Assembly: GCA_029204225.1 (NCBI GenBank)
Contig: CM055092.1
Coordinates: 59,229,296-59,293,295, forward strand
Origin: Diphasiastrum complanatum
Taxonomy: Eukaryota > Streptophyta > Lycopodiopsida > Lycopodiales > Lycopodiaceae
Direction of reading: 5' to 3'
DNA length: 64,000 nt
This document shows positions 30,885 through 42,983 of the stretch, piece by piece. A program made the position numbers and the translations under genes. Under the pieces are notes generated by a model. It did no database searches. It saw only the letters and a list, made by a program, of their open reading frames with translations, and was not told the DNA's origin. How positions within the stretch are numbered: position 1 is the stretch's first letter; the number at the start of each line of letters is the position of its first letter.

Positions 30885-32110
30885 GAAAGGTTTTTGGTTC
30901 TTGAGCCTTTAGCACAGAACCCATTAGGGCTAGATTCATTTCTAACCTTGCAGGAGGTTTTCGATTTTTGCTTGACCTTCTAAGCTCTTCCTGTTCGCTA
31001 GATTCGGGAGTATCTCCCTTCTTAGCATCACCTGTGATTGATAAGTACCATTTAGGTACTCTCTTAGGGATTTCAACTTCAAACTTATCTTTTTCCATTG
31101 GATCTTCTGCATCAAAATCCACTTCTTTCTTGACCTGTACTTCCGCTCCCTCATTAAAAGGTTTAGTGATTTCTTCAGATTGTTCACCTTGACCCATCTC
31201 GTCAAATGTAGCATCCCTAGAAATCACAAGCTTTTGTGCATTTGTATCATACATTCTATATGCCTTGGCCTTCTCATCATATCCAAGGAAAATACACTTG
31301 ATAGCTTTTGCATCCAATTTCCTTCGTTTCTCATCAGGAATATGAGCATACGCATCACAACCAAATACTCTCAAATGAGAAATATTAGGTTTCTTTCCAG
31401 TAAAAGCTTCATGAGGTGTCTTACCTTCCACAGATTTTGTAGGACACCGATTCAGGATGTGCGTAGCTTTGCTGCAAGCTTCTACCCAAAAGTGTTTGGC
31501 ATACCCTTGCTTTTGAGCATTGCCCTGACCATCTCAACAATGGATCTATTCTTTCGCTCTACAACTCCGTTTTGCTGCGATGAATAAGGTGTTGTAGTCT
31601 GCCTCTTGATCCCTTGATCTTTGCAAAAATCAATAAATTCTGTCAAAAAATACTCACCACCTCCATCAAATCTCAAAGTCTTGATGTAACTTCTTGTTTG
31701 CTTTTCAACTAATGCCTTGAATTCCCTGAACTTAGCAAAAGCGTCTGATTTCTTGCTTATGAAATAAATCCAAATGCATCTGCTATAATCATCAATAAAG
31801 GTAATAAAGTAATAGCAGCCACTAAAAGATCTAGTCTGAATTGGTCGACATAGATCATTGTAGACAAGATCTAGGATGCCACTGGCTCTCCTTCCTCCAC
31901 TTTTGAGAAACCTCTCTCTGTGTTGTTTTCCCAAAATACAACCTTCACAGATTTTTCCTTCAAAAGAAATATCAGGCAATCCAATAACTAGATTACCTCT
32001 TTTCAGAATCTGTAAACTTTGAGCACTGATATGACCAAATTGTTGATGCCCAAGATCACTTTGATTATCAACAGTGCTCACCATAGCTTGAGTAAAAAAT
32101 CTTGCATTCA
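30885..32110 (-). pseudogene. copia integrase
   Basis: The zinc-binding GAG-pre-integrase region reads FGHISAQSLQILKR..CEGCILGKQHRERF. The catalytic core has FIDDYSRCIWIYF, LRFDGGGEYF and SQQNGVVERKNR. The downstream HLRVFGCDAYAHIPDEKRRK and KCIFLGYDEKAKAY motifs are present (31270-31390), followed by the acidic variable linker. A TAG near 32117 precedes the open part, and one frame break lies near 31480. Typical for the copia order protease-integrase-RT. Confidence 0.9.
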
Positions 32111-32223
32111 GTTTTTAGAGTCGCTTTCCATTGACTCTAGCTCTTGTAGAAATCACTTTGTAGTGATTCTTGATGTCCTTGACGAGACATTTGTCGCTAT
32201 CAAACTCAACCTTGAGTTGTTGA

Positions 32224-32499
32224 TCAGCCATCAACTGATAATAAATTGTTGGCTAAACCAGGAACATATTGCACATTGCTTATCCACTTTATCATTCCGT
32301 TGGCTAGTTTCACTAGTACTACTCCAAATCCTTTCACAGGTAGCAATTGGCCATCAACTTGTCCAACTTCATCGCCATTGTGGATTTCCTTGAATTTCGA
32401 AAACCACTCCTTCCTTGAAGTCATGTGCTTGGACGCTCCACTGTCAATGTACCAGGTATCCTTTGCTTCGTCACTTGTCATTAGTGCCGTAATGAACAA
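32224..32499 (-). pseudogene. copia protease
   Basis: Aspartic protease motif WYIDSGASKHMT with Asp-Ser-Gly at about 32430-32460, followed by LPVKGFGVVLVKLANG and VPGLANNLLSV, the normal copia protease layout. It directly follows the gag zinc knuckle region. Confidence 0.88.
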
Positions 32500-33405
32500 G
32501 TTTGAGCTTTCACCTGTATCATCTTCATATTGATAATCATTGAATTGATGCTGATTAACATAATTGTCTTCATAATGGTCATCATCAAATTGATGTTGAT
32601 CAGCATAATTGCCCGCCTGGCATTTGCCTTTTCTTTGTGCTATCTCCTTTTGTTTCTTGAAGCATTCATGCTCCCAATGGCCAGGTTTGTTGCAGTACCT
32701 GCAGTTTCTAGGTTTATTTTGCCTGGAATAGCCACATCCTTGACTTCGGTCTTGATTCCAATCGCCTCGATTTGGGCTATCATTGGCTTGCTCATGAAAT
32801 TGTTGAAATGATCCCCGGCTTGAGTTTCCTCCTCTCGATTGATACCTACCACGACCAAATCTTCCACCTCATCCTCTATCTGCAAGAGCTTGATCATAAC
32901 CCCTGTTACGATGATTCAAATTCTCTTGACGTTGCTCTTCCTGCAACAGTAATCCGCCTAGCTCTTCATAGGTTGGAAGATTCTCCCGTGTGACAATGCT
33001 TGTCACAAACATCTGATGTGACTCACTCAAGCTGTTCAATGTCAATTGAACGATTTCGCGATCCTCTACTCGCTCTCCAACGGCAGCTAGTTGATCACGG
33101 ATCTCCTTTACCTTCAATAGGTGATCGACAATAGTTGCACCATCATCCATCCGTAATGTGTGTAGCTTTGTCTTCAGGAATAGCACTCAAGATGTGTTTG
33201 TGGTCTCAAACAATGCCTTCAACGTATCCCATGCTTCTTTCGGTCCTTCCGAATCCGAAATGTAGGAAATGATAGCATCTCTGACTGACAAGTTGATGAC
33301 ATTCTGTGCTTTTCGTTTCCTCTGGTCAAACGCCTGCTGATCTTCTTCAATCACTAGCCTTGTTTCTTCACCTGTCACGATCTCCCATAGCTCCTTTTCC
33401 ATCAA
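32500..33405 (-). pseudogene. copia gag with zinc knuckle
   Basis: Capsid region with DAIISYISDSEGPKEAWDTL, then across a frame break KTKLHTLRMDDGATIVDHLL and LTLNSLSESHQMFVTSIV (usually LLxSLPxSYxxF). Further on is the zinc knuckle CRYCNKPGHWEHEC (CX2CX4HX4C) at about 32660-32705, and a spacer with YADQHQFDD/YVNQHQFND duplications. The stop at 33184-33186 separates the first two parts. Confidence 0.87.
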
Positions 33406-34218
33406 AATATTCTTCCGTTTGAGGCAGGCTATGGCGGCTGTGGAGTGAACTGAAGATCACAACATCAGTTCTCCATCATTTCATGAAAAACCCGCAACAT
33501 CATGAGCGCCCAGCAATCGTGCCCCAGTGAGAGTAGTTCTTGCTGAAAATTTTCCTCCCAATGGAACACATTAACTCGCTTTTCAGCAGCCTGCTAGAAT
33601 AGACATTTCCAGCTTATGTCAGGCTAATCTCACTCTTTGCTCTACATCCTTCCATGGCCATCTAAACTCGGTTTTGTGTCTCTAGGGCGCAGGTAATTGC
33701 AGCTTGTTTCACCAAGAATGCTCTCCTATAGCTTGAGATCAATGATTTTCTTTCTGTAAACCTTTGCTTGAGAAAACAGCTTGCTTTGTATTTTTTTCCA
33801 CCAAACACTATGTTTTTCTTTGCAAGTTTGAGTTCCTTCAAAGTTGATCTGCTTCTCAGCTCTTGACTGTAGCTTCTAGCACTCAGAATGATCTGAAAAT
33901 GATGCAAGTAGAGTTATTACTACTTCACACTCTCTCACTACAGCTTAAGCTGCAAAATGCTCAAATGTTTACCAAAATGATCCCAGTCAGTTGCTAATGG
34001 TTTCCCCACTGTATTTGCCTCCCTATCCTCTGAATAAACTCTTCAAGGAGTGTTCAAACACTTCCTACCATGCTTCAATGCCTACAATTTGCTCAAGAGG
34101 CTATTTTTATCAACACTGTAAGTTTTCTTGCTTTCACCTCCTATGAAGGGACTATCTCACCTCAGTACGGAGCCAGTGACAAGCCAAACCCAGTAGTCAG
34201 GCACTCAAGATCAGAGGA
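33406..34218 (-). other. copia leader (untranslated), about 0.8 kb
   Basis: Lies between the primer site and gag. Not protein coding except short frames. It reads as untranslated leader in the element's sense. Confidence 0.55.
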
Positions 34219-34230
34219 GCTCTGATACCA
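34219..34230 (-). other. copia primer-binding site (TGGTATCAGAGC)
   Basis: Exact TGGTATCAGAGC on the - strand directly after the LTR end TTGACA; complementary to the 3' end of initiator-Met tRNA. It fixes the 5' LTR end at 34231. Confidence 0.88.
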
Positions 34231-34299
34231 TGTCAATGATCTGATAAGCACTATCAATCAATCATCATAAGCAATCACCATAAGAAGGAGGAAGAACAC
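34231..34299 (-). repeat. 5' LTR of copia element, first 165 bp missing
   Basis: Only the inner 69 bp of the 234 bp LTR remain; at 34300 the sequence changes abruptly to repeat B. The 67 of 69 matches to the 3' LTR indicate moderate age. Confidence 0.85.
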
Positions 34300-36649
34300 T
34301 ATAAGGGAAGCTCCCTAAGATCTTGCTTACAAGATAACACACTATGGAGCAACCACCCAACCAAGTAGAAGCAACCAATCAACTCTAGAAGCTTCACCCC
34401 AAGCCAAGAAACAAGAAGCATGAATGTAGAGTGAAACCCTGGCAATGAATCCATGATCACAATGAGGAGTAGGGTGAGCTTGGCCTCAATATATAGAGCC
34501 AAAAGCAACCTGGGCACATAGCCATGCATAGCCCTAAGTTCCCTATATATAGATTCACCTAGAATAGAGTCCTATGCATGGACCACCTATTCATAGAATT
34601 GCTATTGATAACTCTACACATGCATACACTGTCTCATACCTTGTCTAAACTCCATTTAGTGTGTTCTGGGCCTCACAAGAATATTAGTTACTTTCGGGTC
34701 ACATCCAGTATGACGTGGCATAACTAACAGCTTGATTTACTGGAGTACCGTGTATCCAAGACCAGGAGTATACTGAATCCTACTTACTGGTCATGGACAT
34801 AACATTCTTCCCTCCTTAAACTGTTTCTTAGAAACTCTCCAAACAAGAAAGAATAACATGAATAGTTCTTTTAACTTTAAATATCAACCTAGAAAATCAT
34901 TATCCTTAGTCAAACTTTCACATCAAACAAGTACTCAAAGATAATCCTATTTTTCAAATGATAATTTCTACACTGGAGTACAACTCAGGTTTAAAAAAAT
35001 ACACTACGTGATAAATTCCCAACTGGGTTATATTCACCATAAATTAGTACCATTACTAAAAGCATTTACATGAAACATTGGGTGAGATAACCTAACTTAA
35101 GAGATTAAAGTTAAATAAATAATAAAAAAATATCACTGGTAATTAAAGACTGAACACATACCAAAATGATAATCATCTTCAACTACAAAAAATTTAGATT
35201 ACAATCCAGAATCACATTTAGATATCCAAAGTCCTATTGAATATCAATTCAGTTGTTATTCTTGGATTCATTATGATTTGTTATCCTTTTGAGCTCTCTG
35301 GGATACAATCATTAATGAGCTGAGTCTATTCCTTAACTAAGGAATACTCTATCCCAAGAATACTGTATATCCAATGCACACAATTTTTAACTGATGAACC
35401 AATCACTAATCATGCGTCTTACAAACAATATAATTCAAAAACCATCAGTTTCTGGTGAATCCACATCATACTGATCATTTTACCAATTAACTTCATCTTG
35501 GACTAATCAACTACTCAAGTTAACTGCCAATGATTCAGAAATCTCAAATGTCTAGGTGAAGAATTCAATTATACTAGTATAACACCATATTTAGATCCTT
35601 ACCCAAATCATTTATAAGTTAATCTATAAATCTTCTATACAAAGATTTGTTAACTCTGCAAGTATCTGTCAAAACAATATTTGATCATATGCTTATGTTC
35701 ACCGACTAGGTTAAGTGCACCAGATAACCTCAGTAACTAGGATTACACAGTAGATTCATACAAGATTAATCGTGCACATATGAGAATAATCTCACTATGA
35801 CCCAGTACATAAACACATTTTTTATCTGGCAGATTCCTCCAGAACCCACATATGTTACTCACATATCTCACTGAGATCTTGTAAGTCAGCTACAAATTTT
35901 TTTTTTCTCATGAGTAAATAACATATTCGGGAAATCTCTGAGATGAATAAAATTCACTTCAACAGTTTTCCAATCCCACTTACCTCTAATTACATAATTT
36001 CTCCCACTGATTAACCCCACTCTAATCCTAGTACTTAAACTAAGATTAGGTTCATCCAATATAGAACTCTCAGACTTAAATTCTTATCAAACTTACTTCT
36101 ATTCCAATCAAAACGGAATTAGTAACCTTTGACCTTTTACTGTACTATTTATAGATAATGATTCAAATTCCAAATCAGTTCTAGTTCCAAATTGTCCACA
36201 CAATCCCTAGAGAATTTCTCTTATTTCGAAAAGTTTCAATTGGGCATCTTACTCTGAATCTATCTGAAATTCCTTTCAGATCCAATCTCATTTCTATACC
36301 CTAACTGGTTCTCTTTTGAAAGCTATGAAACCAACAGATTCCCAAAAAGAATTTTATCCCACCACTTCACCCCTCCTTTTAAAGAAATTATTAATTTCCA
36401 TAAAAGTTAATTGGAAAGATGATATATGAAAATATCTAAATCCAAGAAAAGTCAATAATAAGTGTTTCCACTAAAGGATTCACCCTATTACACACATGAC
36501 TTTTCCTTCAAATATTTTCACTCTGAGTGATAGAAACTACTATTCCATCGAAATCCATTTATGCAACAGAGATATTCCATGGTTTAAGAAATTGAAACAT
36601 TTTCACCTTAGAATTTATCTAAATTTCAAGTCTATTCACACAAGTAGTA
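34300..36649 (+). repeat. repeat B: 2.35 kb AT-rich non-coding element
   Basis: Second copy of repeat A. Starts TATAAGGGAAGCTCCCTAAGATCTTG and ends TCTATTCACACAAGTAGTA. No open frame over about 80 codons. It abuts a truncated copia LTR on the left and gypsy RT on the right, so at least one side has been rearranged rather than simply interrupted. Confidence 0.65.
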
Positions 36650-36900
36650 TTACCTTATTCAACCTCTTGTAGTCCAAACACAACCTAAACCCTCCATCTT
36701 TGTTCGATTTAAGAAGAATAGGAGCACCCCAAGTGATTTACTTGGCTTAATATGACCCATCTTCAAGTAATTTTCAATTTGCTTAGTAATCTCTATCTCT
36801 TCTTTATGAGAGAACCTATAAGGTTGTCTAGAGATAGGGTGACTACCTAAAATTAACTCTATCGTATGGTCTTAGGTTTTTAAGAGGCCTTCATTGGCTT
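36650..36900 (-). pseudogene. Ty3/gypsy RT fragment
   Basis: On the - strand: PYRFSHKEEIEITKQIENYL, KMGHIKPSKS and LKSNKDGGFRLCLDYKRLNK, the first RT motifs of gypsy pol. It is cut within the RT right after RLNKVI by repeat B. It is probably the upstream part of the gypsy element whose RNase H and integrase lie at 28370-29222, in the same orientation. Confidence 0.75.
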
Positions 36901-38279
36901 GGCATGAGGTTTTTTACTTCTTGCTTTTCTTTGGTTGCATGGCAATCCTTGTTGATTGCATGTCTCAGTAAGTTCACTGAGTTGTGCATGATTACATAAT
37001 TTTTGTAAAGGGGTTGGTGCATTTGGTCGAATGCATGGCTATTTGTAATGGATTTTTGGTTACATAGCCCGAACCTTTTAAAGTCTTTGCAAAATTTTCG
37101 ATGTAATCTAAGCAATGGTAGATTCGGTAAGAAGATTTTATGAATCTATCTAAATTGACAACTGAGAATGGAGTTACCTATTCTCCTGACTTAATTGGGA
37201 GAATCTTTGAAGAATAATTTTATTATCCTAACTGTTATGTCTATGTGAGTGGATCCATGGATTTAGGATCGGCAATAAAATACTATTCTTCATGGTAATT
37301 TTTCTCCAGGCAAGTACCCTGATAGTGGAATTATGGGTTCTTGGTATTGTGCTTTTTATTGGTTCTTCCTTTTTGACTTCGGTGTTACACTGATAGGCTT
37401 ATCCTAAAAGATTTTGAATTTAGGATTGGGCAATTTAAGCTTTTCAAATACTTGTTAAAGTGAACAATGGAATAAAGTCATAATTTTGGAGAGGTAGCTC
37501 TATATTCGGGTTACGAATATTGTCCAAGAGTACCCAAAAACCAAATTTTATGGACTTTTTATTAAGTTCAGGCAATTTTAACAAAGTAATGAAAATGGAA
37601 CTGGGTAGTCAGAAAGGAAGTAGCCTAGCATTTACTTGTGTCTAAGTAGTTTTTGGGAGCCTTCGCTAAAAGAATTTTCGGATGACTGAAAAATCTAAGG
37701 GAGGAAGAAAATGAGACACCAGAGTTGGTAAATGTGATTGTGTTATGTAGTTTGGATTGGTTAATAATCCCTGTATGGAAATTGCATAGCACCGGTTTTT
37801 TGAATTCATTAAGTTGAATTTATTTTGAATATCTATAGGACCATGAGTTGACCCTATTTTGTTATGGAAAATTGTGACATGGAACGAGAATGACACTTGG
37901 TTCACATTTGTACTGTAATGAGCCTTATTCCTAAGAGTTGGAACTCTCAGATGGTAGGAATTCGGGAATGATAGTACCAACCAGCTGGGTTGTCTATGTG
38001 ACGGTAAAGCCATGTGCAGATTCTTGTTAAATCACAATTTTGAACTGGATTATTGCGATCCATTAGGAACAAATTTGGGGGTACTCCAGTATTTGGTGGA
38101 ACAGATATGTGCATATCTGGTATTGGAAATCAAGATAGAGGTTTAGATCTCTGGATTATCGAATAATGCAATTTAGTGATCTTCTTGAAGGAATTGAATT
38201 CCTTGTACCATTTCGGATTTAGATATTGGATATCTATTGGTATACTTCAGCTATATTGAATTTTTTCCTTTTGGTTTTG
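36901..38279. other. retroelement-like AT-rich sequence, no gene
   Basis: No convincing frames. The gypsy RT pieces on both sides suggest this is decayed gypsy sequence, but no motif was found within it. Confidence 0.3.
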
Positions 38280-38405
38280 AAGAATAAACTCTGGTCATTT
38301 CGACTGTATATGAACGAGGTTTTTCGTTCGTATTGGGGTCAATGCCTAGTGGTATTCTTAGATGATATTGTCATCTACTGTGAAAACTTAGTTGGAGGTA
38401 TCTTT
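38280..38405 (+). pseudogene. gypsy RT catalytic fragment
   Basis: MNEVFRSYWGQCLVVFLDDI followed by VIYCEN is the gypsy RT block around the FLDDI catalytic box (usually MNxVFRPYL.KFVVVFLDDILIYS). Only about 40 codons remain, on the strand opposite to the 36.7 kb fragment. Confidence 0.7.
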
Positions 38406-38989
38406 TTGGAAAATGGTTGAAGATTGGGTCCTATATTGGATATAGGATGGTCAGATAGTCTTTTTGATTTTCTGATGGTCGGATCTAAAAGCAAAGGACC
38501 TTCTTGGAGAAGAAACTGGTGGCATGGGACATCAGTGATTTCAAAGAGGAAATTCTTGTGTGAGAATGATCTGTAGGCCGGTGGTTAGTATTTACATTAT
38601 TTGTAGATCTAGTAGTTGAAACCATTGGTTAAACTTGTTTAAGGTATTTGGAGAGGTTATGAGATATAGATCCGGATCCCTCAATGGTATCTCATAAATT
38701 CCAAATCGGAAACCCTTAAAAGCTATTTCTCTTTTAATTTTAAACCTCTACTTTTAAAAATTCTTATATACAAGACAATTGGATTGAGATTCATATAATT
38801 CCTTCCAAGGTAGAACTAGGTTTTGAAGGACTGTTAAAGTTATATAAATTCATGCTTCCACTGGAATGAAAAAATCCAAAACCCATCATTTATATTTAAT
38901 TTTTTCTTAGTCCTAGGTCCGTAAAATCAGTTTTAAGATTTTTACAAAGGAAATGGTGATGCCTCACAGAACGTAATTTGCAAATTTTT

Positions 38990-39215
38990 TTTGACAAATT
39001 TTTTTTACAAGCACCTTCCGGTGCACGTAAAAAAATTTACGTTTTTTACATGCACCTTCCGCCCGGAAGGTGCGTGTAAAAAAAATTTACGTCAAAAAAA
39101 AAAGTAAAAACGGAATTCACGGCAGGAAAGGGCCGGCTCCTGGGCCCTTCCGCTCGCGGAAGAGGGCGCACAGTCTTCCGGGCGGAAGGGCCTCGGAGCA
39201 GGACCTCCCCCCCCC
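38990..39215. repeat. cluster of TTCCG/CGGAA palindromes
   Basis: 39042-39061 and 39064-39083 form a hairpin with 20-base arms (one mismatch) and a 2-base loop. 39012-39025 (GCACCTTCCGGTGC) forms a second small hairpin. CTTCCGC/GCGGAAG at 39147-39162 and CTTCCGGGCGGAAG at 39174-39187 form two more, and an 11-base GGCCCTTCCGC also pairs with GCGGAAGGGCC across them. The GC-rich block sits in strongly AT-rich DNA between homopolymer A runs and ends in a C9 run. Confidence 0.85.
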
Positions 39216-41033
39216 AAAAAAAATGAGGAAACTGAATTTTATAACTTTATACATTTAAATACGTGGGGATATCACAAATTATGAATAAATTAAGAAAACA
39301 AATAAAATAAAAATTTTAAAAATGAATTTCAAACAAAAGCAAGTCAATCGTGTGGATGATTACAAAGGACTGTCTGCCTAAAGGTAGGGTCAGAAATGAG
39401 TAAGCATGAAGCCTCCCTCCCCCTCCCCCTCTCCCTCAGCCTCAGCCTCAGCCTCATGCTGAACATGTTAGCATTATGCTAACTTCTGTGGTGTACCATA
39501 GCAACATACTCACTATCTTCCCGAGCCCTCTGCCTGCCCTGCTCCTCTCCCTCCACGCTACGCCACGCGGACGCTCCACCTACGCTGGAGAGCACTCACT
39601 CACTCGCCCATATGAAGAAGAAGCCTTGTTACTAGTGGCATTGTGGCAGTCGCATCGCTGGGATCATGATTTTAGGTGAGTTGTGAACGAATGTAATAAT
39701 GAGCATAGAATTAGTGTTTCTGAGAAGGAGCTTTCACATGTTGGAGAATGAAGTGGCCAAGGGTTTCGCAAAATAGTTGCTTCATGCTTATGTTTGTTTG
39801 CCGAGTTTTGCAACAGTTGTCGTCGTTCGAGGTGAAACAGCTCGGCGATTGACATGATTTTGTTGAGGAGGATTATCAGTCAGGAATTGTTTATATTATT
39901 GAGCTTTCAACAGCTCATCAGAACAATGAAACTTCTGGCCTATAGTGCAACGGGATAATGATGAGTTTTGTTTTCAAGCAAAAGCAGTACCATTTGGCTC
40001 TTTAGTCAGGAGTTCATGCGCTAGAGACGGACATTGGCAGGAACGAGGTGGAATATGCGGATACTATTAGCTCGTTCGGCTTGGGACAGTGAATCGTTTC
40101 AGCAACAGTTTTCTCTTACTGTGTCAAAGTAGGCTTCGTTTACGAGTAGCTAAAAGAACATGCAATCCCTTAAAAGAGACTCGTTTGGATGAAACAAGTC
40201 CTTACTGCAGTCTCTGTACTGGATAGATAATGTGCGATATATGCTACTTTCTGAGAATCATTATCGTGCCAGAAGCTGAAAACAGACCGTCTGTCTTTTC
40301 AATTGCATGTGTACGTTGAGAAACCCTTGGTTTATACCCTTTTAAAGAAGAATTTTGTCCGTTAAGAAGAGTACAGCGTAGGAGACAAGAGAACAACATT
40401 CTGATCTTATTAAGAAAAAATTGCTCTACAAGTGGAGAGTGTGCTCAAACACCTTTTGCCGGAAAGAAAATGAAAATGATTGCCAAAAGCAAAGTATGAA
40501 GCACTGGGACTAGGGATGCTTTGCAATATCAGGACTGTCTCTGAAAATTTTTCTGCCGGAAAGCAGATGAAATAGACATCGCGAAGTGGGTGGCTTTCAA
40601 TATGGAAGCAAGAACTTCTTATTTAAGTGAGGCAAGTGATTCTGGAAAGCGTGGCTGCATAGGTCATTCTGAGATTCGACTTGCAGCAGAAACGCCTTTC
40701 TTGCTTGTCATCAGATAGTTTCACAAAGCTTCAAACCCTAGCAGCAGCATTACTTTACAAAACTTACTGTAGAAAAGACCAGCTTTCCATAATTTCCAGT
40801 TTAGCACCAGTTTCTGAAGAATGAGGGATTGGACAATTTTGGGGTTGAAGTCCTAGCTGTGACTCACATGAATCATCAGCTATAATGAAAGGAGTATTTG
40901 TGTGTGCTCATTTGAAACATTAAGCTTTTTCAGTACAGGAGCCGAGCAGAGAACTTGAAATCAACAAAAGTGGATTTGTTTTTACATTCAAAGTGCTATT
41001 GTGGATATCAAGGCGGTGGTGACTATGAAAGCT
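39216..41033. other. no recognised gene
   Basis: CCTCCC-rich stretch at 39412-39460, otherwise mixed-composition sequence with stops in all frames. Nothing recognised. Confidence 0.35.
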
Positions 41034-41046
41034 GGTGTGTGTGTGT

Positions 41047-41103
<57 letters not shown>

Positions 41104-41180
41104 ACACACACACACATGCACGCACGCACGCACGTGTACGCACATGCATGCGCGCACGCACACACACATGCACACACCCC
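41034..41180 (+). repeat. compound microsatellite (GT)n(CT)n(CA)n(CGCA)n
   Basis: GT run to 41050, about 48 bp of CT to 41098, CA from 41102, then CACGCACG and CATGCG variants to about 41178. The same CT-then-CA-then-CGCA order recurs at 49521-49698. Confidence 0.95.
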
Positions 41181-41884
41181 GGACTGGACACATGAGCTCA
41201 ACATTTTAATCTGCTTATAAGCCTGCTGATTATGAGTTCTTGGCCGCATGCATACCTATTGAGCCTCTTCAGACAAGGAAACTGGTTTGTTAGTGGCTGT
41301 TCTGCCAATGCCTCCTGACAGGCAGGATGAACATGGGTGATCTACAGCATGGTTGGCTTTGCCTGCAGACCGCCTTTCTCTCTGTCTACAAGTATGTAAA
41401 ATGCTATAATTAGTTGCATACTTATGGCCAAATTAAATTACTTTGTGTTGGTTTAATTTGTTTTAAGCAAGTTCAGATGTCATGTGATAGCTCCTCACCC
41501 TATCCCTAGCCAACCTCCATGTAGAACTATAGAGGCTGTAGGGCGTGGAAATGAGAGATCATTCACCAACGTGCTTTTTGAGTGCAAGAAGGAGAATTGG
41601 ACATTGGAAGGAGGAGAAGAGCCCTTCAAAGACTCTAGAGCTTTGGGAGAAGGAGAAAGTCCCATCTCCACTCTCTTGGAGATTTGGCATATAGTTATAG
41701 AGGAAGGTTTTAGGTGGCGACCGTTTGGAGACTTTGGTTCTCTCACCTCTCCTTTATGATCTTTTAGATGTATATTGCTTTTGTATGGTGTAGGTTTGTA
41801 GGATCATGGCACTGAGGATTCACATCCTCTCCTAGCTTGAGGGTCTTGCATGCGTTGCAAGGGTTGTGGATCATAGTGACGTGG
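41181..41884. other. no recognised gene
   Basis: Overlapping open stretches on both strands at 41484-41759 have no known product. Confidence 0.3.
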
Positions 41885-42290
41885 GAACGTGGCTTTTTAG
41901 ACGTGTCATGTGTTCCCAGCGTGCTTTTGTTGGGAACATGAGTTTGGGAACGTGACCAGGGAACGCGTTCCCAAGGAATGAGAACGTGATTGGGAACTCG
42001 TTCCCTGGGCATATTTTCTGCAAAGACTAAAAAACAAGATGAATGAAGGAGGAAGCTTTGGGAACATGATTGGGAACTCGTTCCCTGGTCACAGTTTCTG
42101 CTAAGACCTAAAAACAAGATAGATGAGAGAGGATTGTTTATATTATGTGTAATTTCAATATACAACATTCTATAAATTTCAAATTTATTATGTTGACGTG
42201 GCGTTCTCGTTCCCGGTCCCATTTTTTCAGGGACGTTTTCGTTCCCGTTCCCGTGCTTGTTCCCGTTCCCTGGTCACTATTTTGTGGATC
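41885..42290. mobile_element. foldback element built of GGGAAC/GTTCCC
   Basis: The left half carries many GGGAAC and GAACGTG words. The right half (42200-42277) has GTTCCC words. The 14-mer GTGACCAGGGAACG at 41952-41965 is repeated inverted at 42264-42277. A block containing GGGAACTCGTTCCCTGG, TTTCTGC, AAGAC and AAACAAGAT is also directly duplicated (about 41991-42042 and 42070-42120). No protein. This fits a foldback or MITE-type element. Confidence 0.6.
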
Positions 42291-42971
42291 CATTGGGATC
42301 CAATCTTACAATAGCTTGCCTACTCACATTGTTCTCTTTCTCAGGACTCTAGTTAGCAGTGCACGTTGATCTTGTGGTGTATATAAGTGTATTTGATTCC
42401 TTAAGTATATGCATGCGATTTCGTTGAATGCACGTGATTATTAGTCCTTATGTAGGTATTGAGAATTGAGCAGGAGATGGATTTAGGATTATTGCAAAAA
42501 TGTTTCCTATTCACAATGGCCGTCGTGTAAGGAATGGATTCACTGGGCAGCCAGGCTCTCTACTTTGCTGAGCACAATGTTAGGGAGAAGGCGTGTGCTT
42601 GGCAGCGATTAGGTTCTTGTAATGGGAACATGTTGCCTGGATGGTGGAACTACATTTGACTTATTTGCTAGCGTGATTGGTATTGCATGTCAATGATTTC
42701 TTTGCATATGAAGTAGCTCGGAGGGTGATGCACGTGGACAACATTAGGTTTTGGGCTTGGATCTTATAAATTAGTACTACTTAATTGTTGGGTATATAAC
42801 ATGCATGCATCTATGGTGGGGTGGTTCACATATTACATCATGTTTATGGTTTTTCTTTTAGACATCCTTCTTGTTGCTTCTTTCATTGAAAAGTTATGAT
42901 TTTTGTCTTGTCGTGATAATTTGTTAGTTTGGATATTTGCCACATTTTGTGTCCATGTAGATTTTCCAATA
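42291..42971. other. possible LTR region before a primer site; no gene
   Basis: If the primer site at 42972 is real, an LTR ends at 42971 (TTTTCCAATA). Its start was not found. Confidence 0.3.
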
Positions 42972-42983
42972 TGGTATCAGAGC
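42972..42983 (+). other. primer-binding site (TGGTATCAGAGC)
   Basis: Exact match to the plant LTR-element primer site, preceded by ATTTTCCAATA. That is the mirror of the TGTTGGAAAAT found at 43988, as expected for LTR end and start of one element, although the terminal base is A after T instead of CA. Confidence 0.6.

Noticed and set aside
40955-41209. Open frames with Ser-Leu and His-Thr runs
   Set aside because: Translation of the compound microsatellite.
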